Of a stretch of DNA of 64,000 bases, positions 39,007 to 54,828 are shown one piece after another. Numbering within the stretch: position 1 is the first letter of the stretch; each line of letters opens with the position of its first letter. Origin of the DNA: Vespula vulgaris (taxonomy: Eukaryota; Arthropoda; Insecta; Hymenoptera; Vespidae); the NCBI RefSeq assembly GCF_905475345.1, contig NC_066593.1:8641274-8705273 (forward strand). The letters run 5' to 3'. The notes beneath the pieces were generated by a model that was given only the letters and a program-made list of their open reading frames with translations, did no database searches and was not told where the DNA came from. The translations under genes were made by a program, and so were the position numbers.

Positions 39007-40059
39007 ATTAATTAACTAATTAAATTATAAAAATTTTAATATATATATATATATAATATTATTACACTGAAAGAAAAAGAGAATGTTTATACCATTTACT
39101 AGCTGACGTATACAAAGCAAATCTTATTACAATGTTTATATGTTTCTCTATAAGCTGAAATATCTAAATCCACCTTATGTTATTTACTTTCTGTCGAATA
39201 TCGTATGAGATCAGTCTTTCGGCAACCACCAAGGTGGAATGTTGGAAGATCCCATATAAACATACGTTTGTAAATAGATACATATGTACATAACTAGATA
39301 CATAATATACACACCCACGCACACATACACAAAGTATACAGTAGTCTTTCTCTTGGGTATTGCTTGAGATTTTCTTATATTGTATGGACAGTAACGAGCA
39401 ACCTTTGTTCTGCAATGAGCCAAAATTAAATATCTGATATTGTTATTGATACATTATGAACTAAAAATGTTTAAATTGATTAAAAAGAAATTAATACTTG
39501 ATAGAAAAAGAAAAAATTACACATTATTGAAGGGTATTTGTTATTTTCGGCATCAATTTACAATGAAATGTTTTCTATAATCCTATTGATTTTTTATTAG
39601 CAATACTTTTAATGTGTACGCATAAATGTATGTATATATATCTTTGTAATGGAACGAAATCTATTAGTTGTTTATTTTTAATTAGATATATGATTCTACT
39701 TCTCGTTAATAAAGTTTACATTATTATATTGGAAGGTACAATGGAAGATATCGAATTAAACTCTAATACAATCTTTTATTCGTTTGTCGTTAACGTTAAG
39801 ACTTTTGATAAAAGATTTCAATACTTCGGTTAATAGTTAAAATGCCTTTCAACTGGACGTAGATAACAAAGCTCTTCACAAATGTATCAACGTAAGATGT
39901 AATACCACTGATTAAGAAATTCACTAATTATAGTCGACTATTGTCATTTTTCGATGCAAGATGTAAGTCGTATTTGCATTGATACGCAGATGAATACGTA
40001 TATGATAATGTTTTTTTATAAACCCTGAGTTTATTTCTGATACAGATTGAGATATATAC

Positions 40060-40114
<55 letters not shown>

Positions 40115-40146
40115 TATTATATATTATATATAATATGTATATATAT

Positions 40147-40193
<47 letters not shown>

Positions 40194-41090
40194 AAGGGTA
40201 AACGAATCGAGAATTTGAATAAAACAAAGAACGATATCGAGATTAAATTGAAAAGAAACTTTGTTAGCTCTTGACAAAAAGGCATTCGATAAGGAAGCAT
40301 TAGGCGTCCAAAGTACAATTATATCAAAAACCCATTCAAATTAAAGAAGATTACATATGTATCTGATTATGATACCTTATATTTCTTATTATTCATATAA
40401 AAGAAAAGAAAAAGAAAAAAAAAACAGTTAAGAAGAATAAGAAAGAAATCTCATCTTTATTTCCCAATATCTTCAATTATGATGGATTTCTAAATACAAT
40501 AAGGATAATAATAACAATAATAACAACAACAATAATATGCAGAAGAAGAAGAAGAAGAAGAATAAAGTATCTTGGTATATTCAATTTTGCTTTCTTGTTC
40601 TTATGTAGTATATGTATCTAGTACAATGTAAATTTTAATGTGGGATTTCATTTAAACGTGTCATTTAATGCGTATTATGATTAATATGCATTATTCATAC
40701 ACATATCAAGGTATGTGTATTTAAATGAATATAGAATTTATACCTCGTTGACAAATTAAATTTACAATATTGAAATAAGGGTGTCACGATCAGGTACACG
40801 CATCACGTTCGATCGTCGACGATCTTTCTATATATAAAATATATCGATACCAAACGATATTACATTTGTTGAAAGGCATATACGTATTACGTACATACGC
40901 GTACACGTGCATACAGAAAAATTAAGAAAAAAATAGCAAAATAGAGCGAGGAAGAGAGAGAGAGAGAGAGAGATGAAAGTTCATTGTTTACGAGGAAGGA
41001 CGTCTGTCCTAACAAACGGAGTTTTCGATGAGGTCTCGTATTTTTGTATTCCTGTTGCTTTCTTTTATTTTTTGATTTTGATTAATTAAC
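39007..41090. repeat. Macrosatellite unit 17
   Basis: CAACTGGACGTAG subtype (near 39850). Private changes AATAAAGTTTAC and GAAGGTAC alter the 73-codon frame. Confidence 0.95.
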
Positions 41091-41112
41091 TAATTAAATT
41101 ATAAAAATTTTA

Positions 41113-41145
<33 letters not shown>

Positions 41146-42141
41146 ATATTATTACACTGAAAGAAAAAGAGAATGTTTATACCATTTACTAGCTGACGTA
41201 TAGAAAGCAAATCTTATTACAATGTTTATATGTTTCTCTATAAGCTGAAATATCTAAATCCACCTTATGTTATTTACTTTCTGTCGAATATCGTATGAGA
41301 TCAGTCTTTCGGCAACCACCAAGGTGGAATGTTGGAAGATCCCATATAAACATACGTTTGTAAATAGATACATATGTACATAACTAGATACATAATATAC
41401 ACACCCACGCACACATACACAAAGTATACAGTAGTCTTTCTCTTGGGTATTGCTTGAGATTTTCTTATATTGTATGGACAGTAACGAGCAACCTTTGTTC
41501 TGCAATGAGCCAAAATTAAATATCTGATATTGTTATTGATACATTATGAACTAAAAATGTTTAAATTGATTAAAAAGATATTAATACTTGATAGAAAAAG
41601 AAAAAATTACACATTATTGAAGGGTATTTGTTATTTTCGGCATCAAATTACAATGAAATGTTTTCTATAATCCAATTGATTTTTTATTAGCAATACTTTT
41701 AATGTGTACGCATAAATGTATGTATATATATCTTTGTAATGGAACGAAATCTATTAGTTGTTTATTTTTAATTAGATATATGATTCTACTTCTCGTTAAT
41801 AAACTTTACATTATTATATTGGAAGATACAATGGAAGATATCGAATTAAACTCTAATACAATCTTTTATTCGTTTGTCGTTAACGTTAAGACTTTTGATA
41901 AAAGATTTCAATACCTCGGTTAATAGTTAAAGTGCCTTTCAACTGGCCGTAGATAACAAAGCTCTTCACAAATGTATCAACGTAAGATGTAATACCACTG
42001 ATTAAGAAATTCACTAATTATAGTCGACTATTGTCATTTTTCGATGCAAGATGTAAGTCGTATTTGCATTGATACGCAGATGAATACGTATATGATAATG
42101 TTTTTTTATAAACCCTGAGTTTATTTCTGATACAGATTGAG

Positions 42142-42206
<65 letters not shown>

Positions 42207-42238
42207 TATTATATATTATATATAATATGTATATATAT

Positions 42239-42273
<35 letters not shown>

Positions 42274-43156
42274 AAGGGTAAACGAATCGAGAATTTGAAT
42301 AAAACAAAGAACGATATTGAGATTAAATTGAAAAGAAACTTTGTTAGCTCTTGACAAAAAGGCATTCGATAAGGAAGCATTAGGCGTCCAAAGTACACTT
42401 ATATCAAAAACCCATTCAAATTAAAGAAGATTACATATGTATCTGATTATGATACCTTATATTTCTTATTATTCATATAAAAGAAAAGAAAAAGAAAAAA
42501 AAAACAGTTAAGAAGAATAAGAAAGAAATCTCATCTTTATTTCCCAATATCTTCAATTATGATATATTTCTAAATACAATAAGGATAATAATAACAATAA
42601 TAACAACAACAATAATATGCAGAAGAAGAAGAAGAATAAAGTATCTTGGTATATTCAATTTTGCTTTCTTGTTCTTATGTAGTATATGTATCTAGTACAA
42701 TGTAAATTTTAATGTGGGATTTCATTTAAACGTGTCATTTAATGCGTATTATGATTAATATGCATTATTCATACACATATCAAGGTATGTGTATTTAAAT
42801 GAATATAGAATTTATACCTCGTTGACAAATTAAATTTACAATATTGAAATAAGGGTGTCACGATCAGGTACACGCATCACGTTCGATCGTCGACAATCTT
42901 TCTATATATAAAATATATCGATACCAAACGATATTACATTTGTTGAAAGGCATATACGTATTACGTACATACGCGTACACGTGCATACAGAAAAATTAAG
43001 AAAAAAATAGCAAAATAGAGCGAGGAAGAGAGAGAGAGAGAGAGAGAGATGAAAGTTCATTGTTTACGAGGAAGGACGTCTGTCCTAACAAACGGAGTTT
43101 TCGATGAGGTCTCGTATTTTTGTATTCCTGTTGCTTTCTTTTATTTTTTGATTTTG
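41091..43156. repeat. Macrosatellite unit 18
   Basis: TACCTCGG/TTAAAGTGCC subtype. It carries GTATAGAAAGC, a shortened GAA tract, and a palindrome broken to GTCGACAATC (near 42890). Confidence 0.95.
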
Positions 43157-43188
43157 ATTAATTAACTAATTAAATTATAAAAATTTTA

Positions 43189-43219
<31 letters not shown>

Positions 43220-44284
43220 ATATTATTACACTGAAAGAAAAAGAGAATGTTTATACCATTTACTAGCTGACGTATACAAAGCAAATCTTATTACAATGTT
43301 TATATGTTTCTCTATAAGCTGAAATATCTAAATCCAGCTTATGTTATTTACTTTCTGTCGAATATCGTATGAGATCAGTCTTTCGGCAACCACCAAGGTG
43401 GAATGTTGGAAGATCCCATATAAACATACGTTTGTAAATAGATACATATGTACATAACTAGATACATAATATACACACCCACGCACACATACACAAAGTA
43501 TACAGTAGTCTTTCTCTTGGGTATTGCTTGAGATTTTCTTATATTGTATGGACAGTAACGAGCAACCTTTGTTCTGCAATGAGCCAAAATTAAATATCTG
43601 ATATTGTTATTGATACATTATGAACTAAAAATGATTAAATTGATTAAAAAGAAATTAATACTTGATAGAAAAAGAAAAAATTACACATTATTGAAGGGTA
43701 TTTGTTATTTTCGGCATCAATTTACAATGAAATGTTTTCTATAATCCTATTGATTTTTTATTAGCAATACTTTTAATGTGTACGCATAAATGTATGTATA
43801 TATATCTTTGTAATGGAACGAAATCTATTAGTTGTTTATTTTTAATTAGATATATGATTCTACTTCTCGTTAATAAACTTTACATTATTATATTGGAAGA
43901 TACAATGGAAGATATCGAATTAAACTCTAATACAATCTTTTATTCGTTTGTCGTTAACGTTAAGACTTTTGATAAAAGATTTCAATACTTCGGTTAATAG
44001 TTAAAATGCCTTTCAACTGGACGTAGATAACAAAGCTCTTCACAAATGTATCAACGTAAGATGTAATACCACTGATTAAGAAATTCACTAATTATAGTCG
44101 ACTATTGTCATTTTTCGATGCAAGATGTAAGTCGTATTTGCATTGATACGCAGATGAATACGTATATGATAATGTTTTTTTATAAACCCTGAGTTTATTT
44201 CTGATACAGATTGAGATATATACAGATATATATATATATATATACATATATATTATATATTATATATAATATGTATATATATAT

Positions 44285-44331
<47 letters not shown>

Positions 44332-45218
44332 AAGGGTAAACGAATCGAGAATTTGAATAAAACAAAGAACGATATCGAGATTAAATTGAAAAGAAACTTT
44401 GTTAGCTCTTGACAAAAAGGCATTCGATAAGGAAGCATTAGGCGTCCAAAGTACAATTATATCAAAAACCCATTCAAATTAAAGAAGATTACATATGTAT
44501 CTGATTATGATACCTTATATTTCTTATTATTCATATAAAAGAAAAGAAAAAGAAAAAAAAAACAGTTAAGAAGAATAAGAAAGAAATCTCATCTTTATTT
44601 CCCAATATCTTCAATTATGATAGATTTCTAAATACAATAAGGATAATAATAACAATAATAACAACAACAATAATATGCAGAAGAAGAAGAAGAAGAAGAA
44701 TAAAGTATCTTGGTATATTCAATTTTGCTTTCTTGTTCTTATGTAGTATATGTATCTAGTACAATGTAAATTTTAATGTGGGATTTCATTTAAACGTGTC
44801 ATTTAATGCGTATTATGATTAATATGCATTATTCATACACATATCAAGGTATGTGTATTTAAATGAATATAGAATTTATACCTCGTTGACAAATTAAATT
44901 TACAATATTGAAATAAGGGTGTCACGATCAGGTACACGCATCACGTTCGATCGTCGACGATCTTTCTATATATAAAATATATCGATACCAAACGATATTA
45001 CATTTGTTGAAAGGCATATACGTATTACGTACATACGCGTACACGTGCATACAGAAAAATTAAGAAAAAAATAGCAAAATAGAGCGAGGAAGAGAGAGAG
45101 AGAGAGAGAGATGAAAGTTCATTGTTTACGAGGAAGGACGTCTGTCCTAACAAACGGAGTTTTCGATGAGGTCTCGTATTTTTGTATTCCTGTTGCTTTC
45201 TTTTATTTTTTGATTTTG
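43157..45218. repeat. Macrosatellite unit 19
   Basis: CAACTGGACGTAG subtype with a short second TA tract. Confidence 0.95.
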
Positions 45219-45250
45219 ATTAATTAACTAATTAAATTATAAAAATTTTA

Positions 45251-45283
<33 letters not shown>

Positions 45284-46288
45284 ATATTATTACACTGAAA
45301 GAAAAAGAGAATGTTTATACCATTTACTAGCTGACGTATACAAAGCAAATCTTATTACAATGTTTATATGTTTCTCTATAAGCTGAAATATCTAAATCCA
45401 CCTTATGTTATTTACTTTCTGTCGAATATCGTATGAGATCAGTCTTTCGGCAACCACCAAGGTGGAATGTTGGAAGATCCCATATAAACATACGTTTGTA
45501 AATAGATACATATGTACATAACTAGATACATAATATACACACCCACGCACACATACACAAAGTATACAGTAGTCTTTCTCTTGGGTATTGCTTGAGATTT
45601 TCTTATATTGTATGGACAGTAACGAGCAACCTTTGTTCTGCAATGAGCCAAAATTAAATATCTGATATTGTTATTGATACATTATGAACTAAAAATGTTT
45701 AAATTGATTAAAAAGATATTAATACTTGATAGAAAAAGAAAAAATTACACATTATTGAAGGGTATTTGTTATTTTCGGCATCAATTTACAATGAAATGTT
45801 TTCTATAATCCTATTGATTTTTTATTAGCAATACTTTTAATGTGGTACGCATAAATGTATGTATATATATCTTTGTAATGGAACGAAATCTATTAGTTGT
45901 TTATTTTTAATTAGATATATGATTCTACTTCTCGTTAATAAACTTTACATTATTATATTGGAAGATACAATGGAAGATATCGAATTAAACTCTAATACAA
46001 TCTTTTATTCGTTTGTCGTTAACGTTAAGACTTTTGATAAAAGATTTCAATACTTCGGTTAATAGTTAAAATGCCTTTCAACTGGCCGTAGATAACAAAG
46101 CTCTTCACAAATGTTTCAACGTAAGATGTAATACCACTGATTAAGAAATTCACTAATTATAGTCGACTATTGTCATTTTTCGATGCAAGATGTAAGTCGT
46201 ATTTGCATTGATACGCAGATGAATACGTATATGATAATGTTTTTTTATAAACCCTGAGTTTATTTCTGATACAGATTGAGATATATAC

Positions 46289-46362
<74 letters not shown>

Positions 46363-46380
46363 ATATGTATATATATATAC

Positions 46381-46417
<37 letters not shown>

Positions 46418-47305
46418 AAGGGTAAACGAATCGAGAATTTGAATAAAACAAAGAACGATATCGAGATTAAATTGAAAAGAAACTTTGTTAGCTCTTGACA
46501 AAAAGGCATTCGATAAGGAAGCATTAGGCGTCCAAAGTACAATTATATCAAAAACCCATTCAAATTAAAGAAGATTACATATGTATCTGATTATGATACC
46601 TTATATGTCTTATTATTCATATAAAAGAAAAGAAAAAGAAAAAAAAAAACAGTTAAGAAGAATAAGAAAGAAATCTCATCTTTATTTCCCAATATCTTCA
46701 ATTATGATAGATTTCTAAATACAATAAGGATAATAATAACAATAATAACAACAACAATAATATGCAGAAGAAGAAGAAGAAGAAGAATAAAGTATCTTGG
46801 TATATTCAATTTTGCTTTCTTGTTCTTATGTAGTATATGTATCTAGTACAATGTAAATTTTAATGTGGGATTTCATTTAAACGTGTCATTTAATGCGTAT
46901 TATGATTAATATGCATTATTCATACACATATCAAGGTATGTGTATTTAAATGAATATAGAATTTATACCTCGTTGACAAATTAAATTTACAATATTGAAA
47001 TAAGGGTGTCACGATCAGGTACACGCATCACGTTCGATCGTCGACGATCTTTCTATATATAAAATATATCGATACCAAACGATATTACATTTGTTGAAAG
47101 GCATATACGTATTACGTACATACGCGTACACGTGCATACAGAAAAATTAAGAAAAAAATAGCAAAATAGAGCGAGGAAGAGAGAGAGAGAGAGAGAGATG
47201 AAAGTTCATTGTTTACGAGGAAGGACGTCTGTCCTAACAAACGGAGTTTTCGATGAGGTCTCGTATTTTTGTATTCCTGTTGCTTTCTTTTATTTTTTGA
47301 TTTTG
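45219..47305. repeat. Macrosatellite unit 20
   Basis: AATGTTTCAACG subtype. A one-base insertion (ATGTGGTACGC near 45840) shifts the frame at the usual start of the 73-codon ORF. Confidence 0.95.
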
Positions 47306-47332
47306 ATTAATTAACTAATTAAATTATAAAAA

Positions 47333-47380
<48 letters not shown>

Positions 47381-48386
47381 ATATTATTACACTGAAAGAA
47401 AAAGAGAATGTTTATACCATTTACTAGCTGACGTATACAAAGCAAATCTTATTACAATGTTTATATGTTTCTCTATAAGCTGAAATATCTAAATCCACCT
47501 TATGTTATTTACTTTCTGTCGAATATCGTATGAGATCAGTCTTTCGGCAACCACCAAGGTGGAATGTTGGAAGATCCCATATAAACATACGTTTGTAAAT
47601 AGATACATATGTACATAACTAGATACATAATATACACACCCACGCACACATACACAAAGTATACAGTAGTCTTTCTCTTGGGTATTGCTTGAGATTTTCT
47701 TATATTGTATGGACAGTAACGAGCAACCTTTGTTCTGCAATGAGCCAAAATTAAATATCTGATATTGTTATTGATACATTATGAACTAAAAATGTTTAAA
47801 TTGATTAAAAAGATATTAATACTTGATAGAAAAAGAAAAAATTACACATTATTGAAGGGTATTTGTTATTTTCGGCATCAATTTACAATGAAATGTTTTC
47901 TATAATCCTATTGATTTTTTATTAGCAATACTTTTAATGTGTACGCATAAATGTATGTATATATATCTTTGTAATGGAACGAAATCTATTAGTTGTTTAT
48001 TTTTAATTAGATATATGATTCTACTTCTCGTTAATAAACTTTACATTATTATATTGGAAGATACAATGGAAGATATCGAATTAAACTCTAATACAATCTT
48101 TTATTCGTTTGTCGTTAACGTTAAGACTTTTGATAAAAGATTTCAATACTTCGGTTAATAGTTAAAATGCCTTTCAACTGGACGTAGATAACAAAGCTCT
48201 TCACAAATGTATCAACGTAAGATGTAATACCACTGATTAAGAAATTCACTAATTATAGTCAACTATTGTCATTTTTCGATGCAAGATGTAAGTCGTATTT
48301 GCATTGATACGCAGATGAATACGTATATGATAATGTTTTTTTATAAACCCTGAGTTTATTTCTGATACAGATTGAGATATATACAG

Positions 48387-48419
<33 letters not shown>

Positions 48420-48451
48420 TATTATATATTATATATAATATGTATATATAT

Positions 48452-48498
<47 letters not shown>

Positions 48499-49385
48499 AA
48501 GGGTAAACGAATCGAGAATTTGAATAAAACAAAGAACGATATCGAGATTAAATTGAAAAGAAACTTTGTTAGCTCTTGACAAAAAGGCATTCGATAAGGA
48601 AGCATTAGGCGTCCAAAGTACAATTATATCAAAAACCCATTCAAATTAAAGAAGATTACATATGTATCTGATTATGATACCTTATATTTCTTATTATTCA
48701 TATAAAAGAAAAGAAAAAGAAAAAAAAAACAGTTAAGAAGAATAAGAAAGAAATCTCATCTTTATTTCCCAATATCTTCAATTATGATGGATTTCTAAAT
48801 ACAATAAGGATAATAATAACAATAATAACAACAACAATAATATGCAGAAGAAGAAGAAGAAGAAGAATAAAGTATCTTGGTATATTCAATTTTGCTTTCT
48901 TGTTCTTATGTAGTATATGTATCTAGTACAATGTAAATTTTAATGTGGGATTTCATTTAAACGTGTCATTTAATGCGTATTATGATTAATATGCATTATT
49001 CATACACATATCAAGGTATGTGTATTTAAATGAATATAGAATTTATACGTCGTTGACAAATTAAATTTACAATATTGAAATAAGGGTGTCACGATCAGGT
49101 ACACGCATCACGTTCGATCGTCGACGATCTTTCTATATATAAAATATATCGATACCAAACGATATTACATTTGTTGAAAGGCATATACGTATTACGTACA
49201 TACGCGTACACGTGCATACAGAAAAATTAAGAAAAAAATAGCAAAATAGAGCGAGGAAGAGAGAGAGAGAGAGAGAGATGAAAGTTCATTGTTTACGAGG
49301 AAGGACGTCTGTCCTAACAAACGGAGTTTTCGATGAGGTCTCGTATTTTTGTATTCCTGTTGCTTTCTTTTATTTTTTGATTTTG
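47306..49385. repeat. Macrosatellite unit 21
   Basis: CAACTGGACGTAG subtype with TAGTCAACTATTG (near 48256), shared only with unit 25. Confidence 0.95.
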
Positions 49386-49417
49386 ATTAATTAACTAATT
49401 AAATTATAAAAATTTTA

Positions 49418-49450
<33 letters not shown>

Positions 49451-50454
49451 ATATTATTACACTGAAAGAAAAAGAGAATGTTTATACCATTTACTAGCTG
49501 ACGTATAGAAAGCAAATCTTATTACAATGTTTATATGTTTCTCTATAAGCTGAAATATCTAAATCCACCTTATGTTATTTACTTTCTGTCGAATATCGTA
49601 TGAGATCAGTCTTTCGGCAACCACCAAGGTGGAATGTTGGAAGATCCCATATAAACATACGTTTGTAAATAGATACATATGTACATAACTAGATACATAA
49701 TATACACACCCACGCACACATACACAAAGTATATAGTAGTCTTTCTCTTGGGTATTGCTTGAGATTTTCTTATATTGTATGGACAGTAACGAGCAACCTT
49801 TGTTCTGCAATGAGCCAAAATTAAATATCTGATATTGTTATTGATACATTATGAACTAAAAATGTTTAAATTGATTAAAAAGAAATTAATACTTGATAGA
49901 AAAAGAAAAAATTACACATTATTGAAGGGTATTTGTTATTTTCGGCATCAATTTACAATGAAATGTTTTCTATAATCCTATTGATTTTTTATTAGCAATA
50001 CTTTTAATGTGTACGCATAAATGTATGTATATATATCTTTGTAATGGAACGAAATCTATTAGTTGTTTATTTTTAATTAGATATATGATTCTACTTCTCG
50101 TTAATAAACTTTACATTATTATATTGGAAGATACAATGGAAGATATCGAATTAAACTCTAATACAATCTTTTATTCGTTTGTCGTTAACGTTAAGACTTT
50201 TGATAAAAGATTTCAATACTTCGGTTAATAGTTAAAATGCCTTTCAACTGGACGTAGATAACAAAGCTCTTCACAAATGTATCAACGTAAGATGTAATAC
50301 CACTGATTAAGAAATTCACTAATTATAGTCGACTATTGTCATTTTTCGATGCAAGATGTAAGTCGTATTTGCATTGATACGCAGATGAATACGTATATGA
50401 TAATGTTTTTTTATAAACCCTGAGTTTATTTCTGATACAGATTGAGATATATAC

Positions 50455-50513
<59 letters not shown>

Positions 50514-50545
50514 TATTATATATTATATATAATATGTATATATAT

Positions 50546-50586
<41 letters not shown>

Positions 50587-51473
50587 AAGGGTAAACGAAT
50601 CGAGAATTTGAATAAAACAAAGAACGATATCGAGATTAAATTGAAAAGAAACTTTGTTAGCTCTTGACAAAAAGGCATTCGATAAGGAAGCATTAGGCGT
50701 CCAAAGTACAATTATATCAAAAACCCATTCAAATTAAAGAAGATTACATATGTATCTGATTATGATACCTTATATTTCTTATTATTCATATAAAAGAAAA
50801 GAAAAAGAAAAAAAAAACAGTTAAGAAGAATAAGAAAGAAATCTCATCTTTATTTCCCAATATCTTCAATTATGATGGATTTCTAAATACAATAAGGATA
50901 ATAATAACAATAATAACAACAACAATAATATGCAGAAGAAGAAGAAGAAGAAGAATAAAGTATCTTGGTATATTCAATTTTGCTTTCTTGTTCTTATGTA
51001 GTATATGTATCTAGTACAATGTAAATTTTAATGTGGGATTTCATTTAAACGTGTCATTTAATGCGTATTATGATTAATATGCATTATTCATACACATATC
51101 AAGGTATGTGTATTTAAATGAATATAGAATTTATACCTCGTTGACAAATTAAATTTACAATATTGAAATAAGGGTGTCACGATCAGGTACACGCATCACG
51201 TTCGATCGTCGACGATCTTTCTATATATAAAATATATCGATACCAAACGATATTACATTTGTTGAAAGGCATATACGTATTACGTACATACGCGTACACG
51301 TGCATACAGAAAAATTAAGAAAAAAATAGCAAAATAGAGCGAGGAAGAGAGAGAGAGAGAGAGAGATGAAAGTTCATTGTTTACGAGGAAGGACGTCTGT
51401 CCTAACAAACGGAGTTTTCGATGAGGTCTCGTATTTTTGTATTCCTGTTGCTTTCTTTTATTTTTTGATTTTG
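49386..51473. repeat. Macrosatellite unit 22
   Basis: CAACTGGACGTAG subtype with GTATAGAAAGC and the proximal-type AGTATATAGTAG (near 49728). Confidence 0.95.
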
Positions 51474-51500
51474 ATTAATTAACTAATTAAATTATAAAAA

Positions 51501-51580
<80 letters not shown>

Positions 51581-52578
51581 TTACACTGAAAGAAAAAGAG
51601 AATGTTTATACCATTTACTAGCTGACGTATACAAAGCAAATCTTATTACAATGTTTATATGTTTCTCTATAAGCTGAAATATCTAAATCAACCTTATGTT
51701 ATTTACTTTCTGTCGAATATCGTATGAGATCAGTCTTTCGGCAACCACCAAGGTGGAATGTTGGAAGATCCCATATAAACATACGTTTGTAAATAGATAC
51801 ATATGTACATAACTAGATACATAATATACACACCCACGCACACATACACAAAGTATACAGTAGTCTTTCTCTTGGGTATTGCTTGAGATTTTCTTATATT
51901 GTATGGACAGTAACGAGCAACCTTTGTTCTGCAATGAGCCAAAATTAAATATCTGATATTGTTATTGATACATTATGAACTAAAAATGTTTAAATTGATT
52001 AAAAAGATATTAATACTTGATAGAAAAAGAAAAAATTACACATTATTGAAGGGTATTTGTTATTTTCGGCATCAAATTACAATGAAATGTTTTCTATAAT
52101 CCTATTGATTTTTTATTAGCAATACTTTTAATGTGTACGCATAAATGTATGTATATATATCTTTGTAATGGAACGAAATCTATTAGTTGTTTATTTTTAA
52201 TTAGATATATGATTCTACTTCTCGTTAATAAACTTTACATTATTATATTGGAAGATACAATGGAAGATATCGAATTAAACTCTAATACAATCTTTTATTC
52301 GTTTGTCGTTAACGTTAAGACTTTTGATAAAAGATTTCAATACCTCGGTTAATAGTTAAAGTGCCTTTCAACTGGCCGTAGATAACAAAGCTCTTCACAA
52401 ATGTATCAACGTAAGATGTAATACCACTGATTAAGAAATTCACTAATTATAGTCGACTATTGTCATTTTTCGATGCAAGATGTAAGTCGTATTTGCATTG
52501 ATACGCAGATGAATACGTATATGATAATGTTTTTTTATAAACCCTGAGTTTATTTCTGATACAGATTGAGATATATAC

Positions 52579-52631
<53 letters not shown>

Positions 52632-52663
52632 TATTATATATTATATATAATATGTATATATAT

Positions 52664-52706
<43 letters not shown>

Positions 52707-53593
52707 AAGGGTAAACGAATCGAGAATTTGAATAAAACAAAGAACGATATCGAGATTAAATTGAAAAGAAACTTTGTTAGCTCTTGACAAAAAGGCATTC
52801 GATAAGGAAGCATTAGGCGTCCAAAGTACAATTATATCAAAAACCCATTCAAATTAAAGAAGATTACATATGTATCTGATTATGATACCTTATATTTCTT
52901 ATTATTCATATAAAAGAAAAGAAAAAGAAAAAAAAAACAGTTAAGAAGAATAAGAAAGAAATCTCATCTTTATTTCCCAATATCTTCAATTATGATGGAT
53001 TTCTAAATACAATAAGGATAATAATAACAATAATAACAACAACAATAATATGCAGAAGAAGAAGAAGAAGAAGAATAAAGTATCTTGGTATATTCAATTT
53101 TGCTTTCTTGTTCTTATGTAGTATATGTATCTAGTACAATGTAAATTTTAATGTGGGATTTCATTTAAACGTGTCATTTAATGCGTATTATGATTAATAT
53201 GCATTATTCATACACATATCAAGGTATGTGTATTTAAATGAATATAGAATTTATACCTCGTTGACAAATTAAATTTACAATATTGAAATAAGGGTGTCAC
53301 GATCAGGTACACGCATCACGTTCGATCGTCGACGATCTTTCTATATATAAAATATATCGATACCAAACGATATTACATTTGTTGAAAGGCATATACGTAT
53401 TACGTACATACGCGTACACGTGCATACAGAAAAATTAAGAAAAAAATAGCAAAATAGAGCGAGGAAGAGAGAGAGAGAGAGAGAGATGAAAGTTCATTGT
53501 TTACGAGGAAGGACGTCTGTCCTAACAAACGGAGTTTTCGATGAGGTCTCGTATTTTTGTATTCCTGTTGCTTTCTTTTATTTTTTGATTTTG
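51474..53593. repeat. Macrosatellite unit 23
   Basis: TACCTCGG/TTAAAGTGCC subtype with AAATCAACC (near 51684). The first TA tract is about 65 bases. Confidence 0.95.
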
Positions 53594-53625
53594 ATTAATT
53601 AACTAATTAAATTATAAAAATTTTA

Positions 53626-53704
<79 letters not shown>

Positions 53705-54702
53705 TTACACTGAAAGAAAAAGAGAATGTTTATACCATTTACTAGCTGACGTATACAAAGCAAATCTTATTACAATGTTTATATGTTTCTCTATAAGCTG
53801 AAATATCTAAATCAACCTTATGTTATTTACTTTCTGTCGAATATCGTATGAGATCAGTCTTTCGGCAACCACCAAGGTGGAATGTTGGAAGATCCCATAT
53901 AAACATACGTTTGTAAATAGATACATATGTACATAACTAGATACATAATATACACACCCACGCACACATACACAAAGTATACAGTAGTCTTTCTCTTGGG
54001 TATTGCTTGAGATTTTCTTATATTGTATGGACAGTAACGAGCAACCTTTGTTCTGCAATGAGCCAAAATTAAATATCTGATATTGTTATTGATACATTAT
54101 GAACTAAAAATGTTTAAATTGATTAAAAAGATATTAATACTTGATAGAAAAAGAAAAAATTACACATTATTGAAGGGTATTTGTTATTTTCGGCATCAAA
54201 TTACAATGAAATGTTTTCTATAATCCTATTGATTTTTTATTAGCAATACTTTTAATGTGTACGCATAAATGTATGTATATATATCTTTGTAATGGAACGA
54301 AATCTATTAGTTGTTTATTTTTAATTAGATATATGATTCTACTTCTCGTTAATAAACTTTACATTATTATATTGGAAGATACAATGGAAGATATCGAATT
54401 AAACTCTAATACAATCTTTTATTCGTTTGTCGTTAACGTTAAGACTTTTGATAAAAGATTTCAATACCTCGGTTAATAGTTAAAGTGCCTTTCAACTGGC
54501 CGTAGATAACAAAGCTCTTCACAAATGTATCAACGTAAGATGTAATACCACTGATTAAGAAATTCACTAATTATAGTCGACTATTGTCATTTTTCGATGC
54601 AAGATGTAAGTCGTATTTGCATTGATACGCAGATGAATACGTATATGATAATGTTTTTTTATAAACCCTGAGTTTATTTCTGATACAGATTGAGATATAT
54701 AC

Positions 54703-54753
<51 letters not shown>

Positions 54754-54785
54754 TATTATATATTATATATAATATGTATATATAT

Positions 54786-54828
<43 letters not shown>
